From positions 1-9,981 of the forward strand of contig JAJAYH010000494.1 in the NCBI GenBank assembly GCA_026786325.1: a stretch of DNA of 9,981 nucleotides, read 5' to 3'. The DNA is from Alkalinema sp. CAN_BIN05. Lineage in GTDB: Bacteria > Cyanobacteriota > Cyanobacteriia > Leptolyngbyales > Leptolyngbyaceae. Under the pieces are notes generated by a model, which worked only from the letters and a program-made list of their open reading frames with translations, was not told the DNA's origin and made no database searches. Position 1 is the stretch's first letter. Each line of letters begins with the position of its first letter. This document shows positions 5,618 to 9,981 of this stretch, piece by piece. The position numbers were made by a program, and so were the translations under genes.

Positions 5618-6796
5618 TCACAAGGGGAATAGCAGTGTAAATGTTGTCCATCCATCGCTACTTTCCAAATCTAGTGTGCCCCCGAGTTGGGCTGTAAGCT
5701 GTCGCACCAGAGACAATCCTAAGCCCGTTCCAGGAATTGGGGAAGGCGTTTCGGATACACATTGTTTTAACGGAAAGTTTGTATCAGGAGGAACACGATA
5801 AAATCTGTTGAAGATATAAGGTAACGCTTCTGAATCAATTTCAGCTTGATTTTTGATTTTTATCTGGAGTCCATCAGCGATCGCCACTGCCAAACCAATC
5901 TGTCCGCCCACCTTCGTATACTTACAGCCATTGTTCAAGAGTTCCGTCAAAATCCGCTCTAAACTCAAACCCGATGGCGAAAATGCCCCATCGATCTCCT
6001 GGGGAACATCCCATTGCAACTGAAGATTGAGATGAGACGATCGGACGCGAAAACTCTGGAACAACCGGTCAAATATCACTTGTAAGTGAATGCCCTTAGA
6101 CAGAGAGTTTTTAGACAGAGAGTCTCCGATCGCCTCTTCTTCTCGATATAGGGTCAAGAGTTCTTCAATCAGTGCATCACTCTGGGCACAAGCTTGACGT
6201 GCAATAGACAGGTATCGTTCGGATTTCTCAGGTCGATGTTCAAGGAGTTCTAATGCGACTTTAATGGTGGTCAAGGGCGCACGTAAATCATGGGTAATCC
6301 CGCCAACCCAGGCTTGAATTTCTTGTTCGCGAAGTTGTAAAACTTGAATTTGAGCTTGGAGAGCCTGCTGTTGATCGGTTGATTCTGGCGGCCTGGATGA
6401 GTCCTTGTGACGATCGTGTCGGGCTTGTTTTGCAATTTGTCCATGGAGCATTTCCAGTAGCTCATGACGACGAAACGGTTTAGCCAAGTAGTCATCGGCT
6501 CCAAGACACATTCCGCGCCGCTGCTCCGATCTACCCTCTTTCCCAGTCAAAAAAATGAACGGAATATGTGCCGTCGTAAGCTCATCACGCAATCGTTTTA
6601 GGACTTCGTAACCATCCCAGGTGGGCATTACAATGTCACAAAGAATTACATCGGGTAAATGGGCTAACGCACTTTCTACGCCAGATTCACCATCAATTGC
6701 TTCTAAAACCTCGAATCCGTCCGATCGTAAAATTTCCACAATATTCGATCGGGCATCCCTGTCGTCTTCAATTACCAAAACTTGAACAATTCTCAT
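5618..6796 (-). CDS. Response regulator-histidine kinase hybrid (REC-HisKA-HATPase)
   Basis: A 392-residue protein from the ATG at 6796; a TTG two codons earlier is possible but less likely. The receiver domain (about 3-122) has E-D-D (10-12), phospho-acceptor Asp54 in L-C-D-I-V-M-P, Thr84 and Lys106. A charged linker with a glutamine-rich coiled-coil stretch (about 123-163) follows. HisKA has G-G-I-T-H-D-L-R-A-P-L with His169, then HATPase with N-box Asn288/289 and G-T-G-L-G-L (356-361). The G1 box is Asn316-Q-A-E-I rather than D-x-G-x-G, a variant I associate with this cyanobacterial receiver-first kinase class, whose R-F-Y-R-V-P motif is also present. A receiver in front of a kinase suggests the kinase is controlled by phosphotransfer. 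No DNA-binding domain. It is the first gene of the operon, preceded by the AT-rich spacer with direct repeats. Confidence 0.93.
   Translation of the reverse strand: MRIVQVLVIEDDRDARSNIVEILRSDGFEVLEAIDGESGVESALAHLPDVILCDIVMPTWDGYEVLKRLRDELTTAHIPFIFLTGKEGRSEQRRGMCLGADDYLAKPFRRHELLEMLHGQIAKQARHDRHKDSSRPPESTDQQQALQAQIQVLQLREQEIQAWVGGITHDLRAPLTTIKVALELLEHRPEKSERYLSIARQACAQSDALIEELLTLYREEEAIGDSLSKNSLSKGIHLQVIFDRLFQSFRVRSSHLNLQLQWDVPQEIDGAFSPSGLSLERILTELLNNGCKYTKVGGQIGLAVAIADGLQIKIKNQAEIDSEALPYIFNRFYRVPPDTNFPLKQCVSETPSPIPGTGLGLSLVRQLTAQLGGTLDLESSDGWTTFTLLFPL
6096..6123 (-). repeat. In-frame 15-bp tandem duplication in the receiver-kinase gene
   Basis: TTAGACAGAGAGT occurs at 6096-6108 and 6111-6123, period 15 bp. 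It encodes S-L-S-K twice (D-S-L-S-K then N-S-L-S-K) between the HisKA helices and the HATPase domain. The unit is identical over 13 bases. It parallels the in-frame duplications in the neighbouring kinase gene. Confidence 0.75.
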
Positions 6797-7107
6797 GTGC
6801 AATTAATTAGCCGAAAATCTCTAGTAACGACTATGCGTAAGTACCGTATTTACCTATTGTTACAGATCACTCTTAAGAAATACGCAACGTACTACTTAAG
6901 AGATACGGAACATATTAAAAAATCTTTTATTCTCTATGTGTAGCTTAGATAATTGACAATAATTTATACATAAAAACAATTCAAACTCAGAGTTACTACG
7001 GTTGCTGAGCTTAGATTTAATTTGGTACATTTGCAGCATTATCAAGTTTTGTATCGCAATTTTATACGTCCACCATAAATTCACACTATCAAATTAAGGT
7101 TAGCTTC
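6797..7107. other. AT-rich divergent spacer with regulatory repeats
   Basis: A 311-bp non-coding stretch between the signalling operon (minus) and the small plus-strand gene. It is clearly more AT-rich than the flanking genes and is the only part of the window over 300 bp without a gene. It contains the 17-bp direct repeat at 6872-6911, a perfect TTGACA on the plus strand (6953-6958) with no good -10 at 17 bp, and a TATACG (7063-7068) 40 bp before the small gene. No tRNA, hairpin terminator or mobile-element end is seen. It presumably carries promoters in both directions. Confidence 0.6.
6872..6911. promoter_or_regulatory. 17-bp direct repeat, candidate operator
   Basis: CTTAAGAAATACGCAAC (6872-6888) and CTTAAGAGATACGGAAC (6895-6911) match at 15 of 17 positions with a 23-bp repeat period, about two helical turns, so both copies face the same side of the DNA. 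The CTTAAG cores also form an inverted pair, CTCTTAAG (6870-6877) and CTTAAGAG (6895-6902). A related ATACGG-AC element lies in reverse orientation at 6841-6854. The array is 76-116 bp upstream of the receiver-kinase ATG. Two-helical-turn direct repeats are typical of response-regulator binding sites; the binding protein is unknown. Confidence 0.45.
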
Positions 7108-7446
7108 ATGGGATTAAGACTCGCGAACGAAAAGGATTGCACGCTCTTCGCGTTTTGGCATGAGACTGAAGTTCATCAAGGTATTAATTGTCAAGGAGAA
7201 CTATTCGTCACGTTGATGACATTTCCAATTGCACGCCAATGTGATGCCTACAACTGGGCCTCTGAAGTCGATTCAGGACTGGGAGCAGCCTTGGTCTTGC
7301 TCACCAAAACAAGATACATCGTGGGAGCAGACCTGACGCGGCAGGGGTGGCAAGCCTTTGTTTCGGCTTCATCCCCTATTTGGCCTAGTACTCTAGGGCG
7401 GAAATCAACCGCCCGTCTGAAAGCAGAGATACTCTCAGACAATTGA
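7108..7446 (+). CDS. 112-residue protein of unknown function
   Basis: An open frame of 112 codons starting ATG, with AAGG (7095-7098) at suitable distance upstream. The protein begins MGLRLANEKDCTLFAFWHET, has a mixed alpha/beta-looking centre with a hydrophobic segment (A-A-L-V-L-L, 60-65), a Q-G-W-Q-A-F stretch (79-84), and a basic C-terminus (G-R-K-S-T-A-R-L-K-A, 97-106). Cys11 and His18 are near the N-terminus, and Cys28 and Cys45 follow. No family recognised, no signal peptide or membrane helix. It is isolated on the plus strand and convergent with por. The ribosome site, and a length that fills most of the gap between flanking genes, favour a real gene. A chance frame is possible. Confidence 0.55.
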   Translation: MGLRLANEKDCTLFAFWHETEVHQGINCQGELFVTLMTFPIARQCDAYNWASEVDSGLGAALVLLTKTRYIVGADLTRQGWQAFVSASSPIWPSTLGRKSTARLKAEILSDN

Positions 7447-7466
7447 GGTTACGGCTTCCAATGGCT

Positions 7467-7480
7467 GGCTTATTTAAGCC
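7467..7480. terminator. Short inverted repeat between convergent genes
   Basis: GGCTTA (7467-7472) and TAAGCC (7475-7480) form a 6-bp stem with a 2-base loop, or 5 bp with a 4-base loop, in the 55-bp gap between the small plus-strand gene and the end of por. No T-run follows on either strand, so an intrinsic terminator is only a possibility. A 9-bp tandem repeat (ACTAGTTAG then ACTAGTTA, 7488-7504) follows and gives por a second in-frame TAA three codons after its stop. Confidence 0.3.
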
Positions 7481-7501
7481 GCAGAGTACTAGTTAGACTA
7501 G

Positions 7502-8467
7502 TTACCCCAGCCCGACCAGCTTCATACTTAAGTCCCACATGCGAGCAGCTTTCACGTCATCACTGCCCTTAGATAGCTCTTGAACAAAGGCTTGGCGGCC
7601 TTCCTTTTGACGGTTTCCCCAGCTCCAATGAACCCCAGATTGACTAAACCCGGCATCCGCTATTACTTGTGCCGTACGTTCTCCGGCTAATTCCTGAGAT
7701 ACGTAGCCTTTAGTGATGTTTTTTTGAAACCAAGGAAAGATTTTTTGAAATAGTTTCGGGGCATTACGGAATAGTGGAGTATCGGCAACACAGCCGGGAT
7801 ACAGCGAATTAAAGACAATTCCTGTTTGTGGGCCAAAGCGACGATCGAGTTCTCGAATGGTCATCATGTTACAAAGTTTGCTGTCTTTGTAGGCTTTCCC
7901 TGCCTTAAATGCCTTGCCATCAATCATCGCAATAGGGGCTTTAAATCCAGCTTCAAACCCTGCCAAATCACCTAAATCCGCAGGAGCTGGAATGGGAATT
8001 TTCCCGCCTAGCTCTTTGGAATTGGCTGTGACGGTGCCTAGAATAATCAGTCGTTTTTCAGGAGCCGTCGATCGTTTCAGATCAGGCATCATCAATTGAC
8101 ATAGTAAAAAATGCCCCAAATGGTTAGTGGCAACGCTGATTTCGTAGCCTTCAGGACTCCGCTCAGGTTGCTTGAGGAGTGGTAAGTAGGTAGCGGCGTT
8201 GCACACTAGAGCATCAAGCGGACGGCCACTACTGCGAAAGGTTTCGACAAACTGGCGAACGCTGGCAAGGGAGCCTAAATCAATGTGCATCAGGGTATAG
8301 CTATCCTGGGAAATGCCCAAGCTCATCGCAGCTTTTTCAGCTTTCCGTAAGTCTCGGCAGGCCATCACAACGTGCCATCCCCGTTTTGTCATCGCTTTTG
8401 TCGCATGTAGACCGACTCCAGAAGACGCTCCGGTGATCACTACAGTGGGGGAATTAGATTCTGTCAT
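7502..8467 (-). CDS. por: Light-dependent NADPH-protochlorophyllide oxidoreductase
   Basis: A 321-residue short-chain dehydrogenase/reductase that uses light and NADPH to reduce the C17-C18 double bond of protochlorophyllide to chlorophyllide, a late step of chlorophyll synthesis at the thylakoid (EC 1.3.1.33). Evidence: NADPH-binding T-G-A-S-S-G-V-G (12-19), N-H-L-G-H-F (115-120), catalytic Tyr193 and Lys197 in A-Y-K-D-S-K, and cysteines 37, 89, 199 and 226 at the positions known from the Synechocystis and Thermosynechococcus enzymes. Length is normal and the sequence is unbroken. The start ATG at 8467 fits the family N-terminus; there is no good Shine-Dalgarno. It is 185 bp downstream of cdaA with a leader that can fold into small hairpins, so a promoter of its own is plausible. 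Confidence 0.97.
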   Translation of the reverse strand: MTESNSPTVVITGASSGVGLHATKAMTKRGWHVVMACRDLRKAEKAAMSLGISQDSYTLMHIDLGSLASVRQFVETFRSSGRPLDALVCNAATYLPLLKQPERSPEGYEISVATNHLGHFLLCQLMMPDLKRSTAPEKRLIILGTVTANSKELGGKIPIPAPADLGDLAGFEAGFKAPIAMIDGKAFKAGKAYKDSKLCNMMTIRELDRRFGPQTGIVFNSLYPGCVADTPLFRNAPKLFQKIFPWFQKNITKGYVSQELAGERTAQVIADAGFSQSGVHWSWGNRQKEGRQAFVQELSKGSDDVKAARMWDLSMKLVGLG

Positions 8468-8503
8468 AAGGGTGAAGTGCCAAGTTAAAGTTTAATGGGT
8501 GTC

Positions 8504-8575
8504 AGGCGAGGAGCCTAAACTTACAAGAGGTCCGAGAGCCTATGACGAACCGTAGGTCATTGGGCCATTCGCCCA
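8504..8575 (-). promoter_or_regulatory. Clustered small hairpins in the por leader
   Basis: Three inverted repeats lie within 72 bp upstream of por: AGGC/GCCT with a 5-base loop (8504-8516), ATGAC/GTCAT with a 9-base loop (8542-8560), and TGGGC/GCCCA with a 5-base loop (8561-8575). The last two abut. They lie 37 to 108 bp upstream of the start codon. No known riboswitch is recognised. The 8561-8575 stem could instead end cdaA transcription, but on the minus strand the A/T-rich run lies upstream of it, not after it, so a terminator is unlikely. Confidence 0.3.
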
Positions 8576-8634
8576 TCGTCTTCTAAGTTTTTTATCTGGA
8601 AACGCTACAGCCCGCTGCATCTCTTAGCACTTCT

Positions 8635-8657
8635 TAACTCATAATTCGTAACTCATA
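8635..8657. repeat. 9-bp direct repeat at the end of cdaA
   Basis: TAACTCATA (8635-8643) is repeated at 8649-8657, separated by ATTCG. The second copy contains the cdaA stop codon. 'AATTCGTAACTCATAA' sequences of this type occur as simple intergenic repeats in several cyanobacteria. The repeat may have been added at the gene end. Confidence 0.4.
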
Positions 8658-9564
8658 AATCTCTGGGCCGTTTGGGGTTTAGCCACGATCGCAATCGTCC
8701 CAACCAGTAACGCAGACGAGGTTCACCTTGAGAGCGATCGTTTTCCTGAGCAAATTTTGCATCCAAGAGTTGCTTCAGCTTTGTGCTTGTCAGGGGACGA
8801 TTCAGTGCGCCATTCTCCACCAGCGAAATAGAACCCGTTTCCTCCGAGACCACGACGCACACACAATGACTGACCCGCTCGGTTATTCCCATAGCGGCCC
8901 GATGCCGAGTCCCCAATTGCCGAGAGGTTGGCCGCTCTGACAAAGGCAGAATCACGCCTGCCGCAATTATTTTATTTTCGCGGACTAGCACGGCTCCATC
9001 GTGAAGCAAGGTCGAATTTTGAAAAATGGTTTGAATCAGTTCTCGGGATAAGTCCGCATTCAATTTCACGCCGGGTACAGAAAAGTCACGATCGTCTATT
9101 ATTCCATCAGTTTCCAGAATAATTAAAGCGCCTGTTCGGTTTTGGGATAGATCCTTGACGGCATCAACAAGTTCATCAATGCCGCCGTTGTCACGCCCCG
9201 GCGATCGTCTGGTTGACTGAAGCAACTGAAGAATCTCACCACGTCCCAACAATTCCAAAAAACGCCGAAACTCAGGTTGCAAGATAAAGGCCATGGCAAC
9301 GGCTGAACCGACAACCAGGTTTTGCAACACAAATCCCAATAGCCTCAACTCTAAATACCGACTCACTGTTGCCAATAGCATTAGTGTAATTAGCCCGCGT
9401 ACCATCCATAAAGTACGGCGCTCACCAATAATCAGCAACATGACGTAGATCATGACCAGCACAAGGCCAATGTCAATAATCGATCTTAGATTTTGCCAGA
9501 GAAATCGAAAGATCAACCCTGCTACATCCTGGCTAAAGATCCATTGGATAACAGAGTCGATCAT
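8653..9564 (-). CDS. cdaA: Membrane-bound diadenylate cyclase (c-di-AMP synthase)
   Basis: A 303-residue DacA/CdaA-type enzyme that joins two ATP into cyclic di-AMP (EC 2.7.7.85), a second messenger for potassium, osmotic and, in cyanobacteria, carbon/day-night control. Three N-terminal membrane helices (about 29-47, 53-70, 73-95) precede the cytoplasmic DAC domain. The DAC domain has Q-P-E-F-R-R (96-101), the D-G-A motif (L-H-D-G-A-V, 187-192) and R-H-R (220-222), both required for catalysis. The C-terminus is charged and proline-containing. The ATG at 9564 is chosen; a TTG three codons earlier (9573) is in frame but less likely. No Shine-Dalgarno: the 20 bp upstream read CCTCCTCCG, the complement of one. 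It follows lysA by about 55 bp and is probably cotranscribed with it. Confidence 0.96.
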   Translation of the reverse strand: MIDSVIQWIFSQDVAGLIFRFLWQNLRSIIDIGLVLVMIYVMLLIIGERRTLWMVRGLITLMLLATVSRYLELRLLGFVLQNLVVGSAVAMAFILQPEFRRFLELLGRGEILQLLQSTRRSPGRDNGGIDELVDAVKDLSQNRTGALIILETDGIIDDRDFSVPGVKLNADLSRELIQTIFQNSTLLHDGAVLVRENKIIAAGVILPLSERPTSRQLGTRHRAAMGITERVSHCVCVVVSEETGSISLVENGALNRPLTSTKLKQLLDAKFAQENDRSQGEPRLRYWLGRLRSWLNPKRPRDL

Positions 9565-9581
9565 TTGTTTCAACGGAGGAG

Positions 9582-9622
9582 GGCTTGAGAATTGAGGCTT
9601 GAGAATTGAGGCTTAAGAATTA
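9582..9622. repeat. 14-bp tandem repeat in the lysA-cdaA spacer
   Basis: GGCTTGAGAATTGA occurs at 9582-9595 and 9596-9609 exactly, and a third degenerate copy (GGCTTAAGAATTA) runs over the lysA stop codon to 9622. The array fills most of the spacer between lysA and cdaA. The 14-bp period is not a multiple of three, consistent with its lying outside coding sequence. The stop codon of lysA lies within the third copy. Confidence 0.8.
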
Positions 9623-9981
9623 TAGTTTTAGATAATCGGGGAGCCGATCGTGACGGAGCAGATCTTCTAGGGTTTCTCGCTCTAAAATTAAATGCGCTTG
9701 GCCCTGATTAACTAATACTGCGGCTGGACGGGCGATTCGGTTGTAGTTTGAAGACATGCTGTAGTTGTAGGCTCCCGTGTCCATTACCACTAAGATGTCA
9801 CCAAACTCGGCTTTGGGCAGCTTTGCGTCTTTGATTAACACATCACCGGATTCACAATGTTTGCCTGCGATCGTAACCGTTTCGCTCAGTGGTTCTGACA
9901 TCCGATTCGCAAGGATTGCCAGGTAAAGCGATTCATAAGTAATAGGCCGAGGATTGTCCGACATGCCGCCGTCAACACTCA
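9620..9981 (-). CDS. lysA: Diaminopimelate decarboxylase, C-terminal part
   Basis: The 3' end of lysA, open at the right edge; about 120 codons are visible. The enzyme removes CO2 from meso-diaminopimelate to make L-lysine, the last step of the pathway, and uses pyridoxal phosphate (EC 4.1.1.20). The first visible residues, S-V-D-G-G-M-S-D-N-P-R-P-I-T-Y, match the classic fold-type III decarboxylase block. Further on are the active-site Cys in H-C-E-S-G-D (9847-9864 region) and the Tyr in G-A-Y-N-Y-S-M, both conserved in LysA. The ending D-Y-L-K-L is normal, so the C-terminus is complete. The Met at 9964 is internal, not a start. It is upstream of cdaA on the same strand. Confidence 0.96.
   Translation of the reverse strand, partial: SVDGGMSDNPRPITYESLYLAILANRMSEPLSETVTIAGKHCESGDVLIKDAKLPKAEFGDILVVMDTGAYNYSMSSNYNRIARPAAVLVNQGQAHLILERETLEDLLRHDRLPDYLKL

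Noticed and set aside
6841..6853. Possible NtcA site (GTA-N8-TAC) in the operon upstream region
   Set aside because: The spacing is GTA-N7-TAC, one base short, and no matching -10 box lies at the expected distance.
8561..8593. GC hairpin followed by a run of six T on the plus strand as a terminator
   Set aside because: The T-run begins 12 bases after the stem and no plus-strand gene ends there; on the minus strand the run precedes the stem.
1..9981. tRNA, rRNA or complete insertion sequence
   Set aside because: The spacers were read on both strands; no cloverleaf-like stretch, rRNA block or paired terminal inverted repeats around a transposase were seen.

Overview
The window is cyanobacterial chromosome. 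The palindrome CGATCG (core of the HIP1 repeat) occurs about fifty times by eye. The recognisable genes also point this way: a light-dependent protochlorophyllide reductase, a fibrillin/PAP protein, a HetI/Sfp-type phosphopantetheinyl transferase and multi-PAS/GAF sensor kinases. The species cannot be fixed from the sequence.

Layout, left to right. (1) The left edge cuts the N-terminus of a minus-strand Rpn/PD-(D/E)XK-type recombination-promoting nuclease. It diverges from a plus-strand PAP/fibrillin gene. (2) The PAP gene runs tail to tail into a phosphopantetheinyl transferase gene, and one TTAA supplies both stop codons. Upstream of the transferase, on the same strand, is a six-helix membrane protein of unknown function; a G/C-rich hairpin repeat separates them. 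(3) From about 6.8 kb down to 2.35 kb lies a minus-strand signalling operon: a receiver-histidine kinase hybrid, a 1021-residue PAS-PAS-PAS-GAF-PAS sensor kinase, and a 57-residue protein of unknown function tightly coupled to the kinase. No DNA-binding or other output response regulator is seen. (4) An AT-rich 310-bp spacer with a well-conserved 17-bp direct repeat separates the operon from a small plus-strand gene of unknown function. (5) The right third holds por (protochlorophyllide reductase), cdaA (membrane c-di-AMP synthase) and the 3' end of lysA, all on the minus strand. lysA-cdaA is a conserved cyanobacterial pair; here the next gene is por.

The points most worth a second look are in the signalling operon. 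The large kinase carries a LOV-like PAS domain and a phytochrome-like GAF domain, and both lack the cysteine that would hold a chromophore. In-frame short tandem duplications recur in the linkers of both kinases. The operon ends in an unrecognised mini-protein rather than an output regulator. No complete mobile element, CRISPR array, tRNA or rRNA was found.
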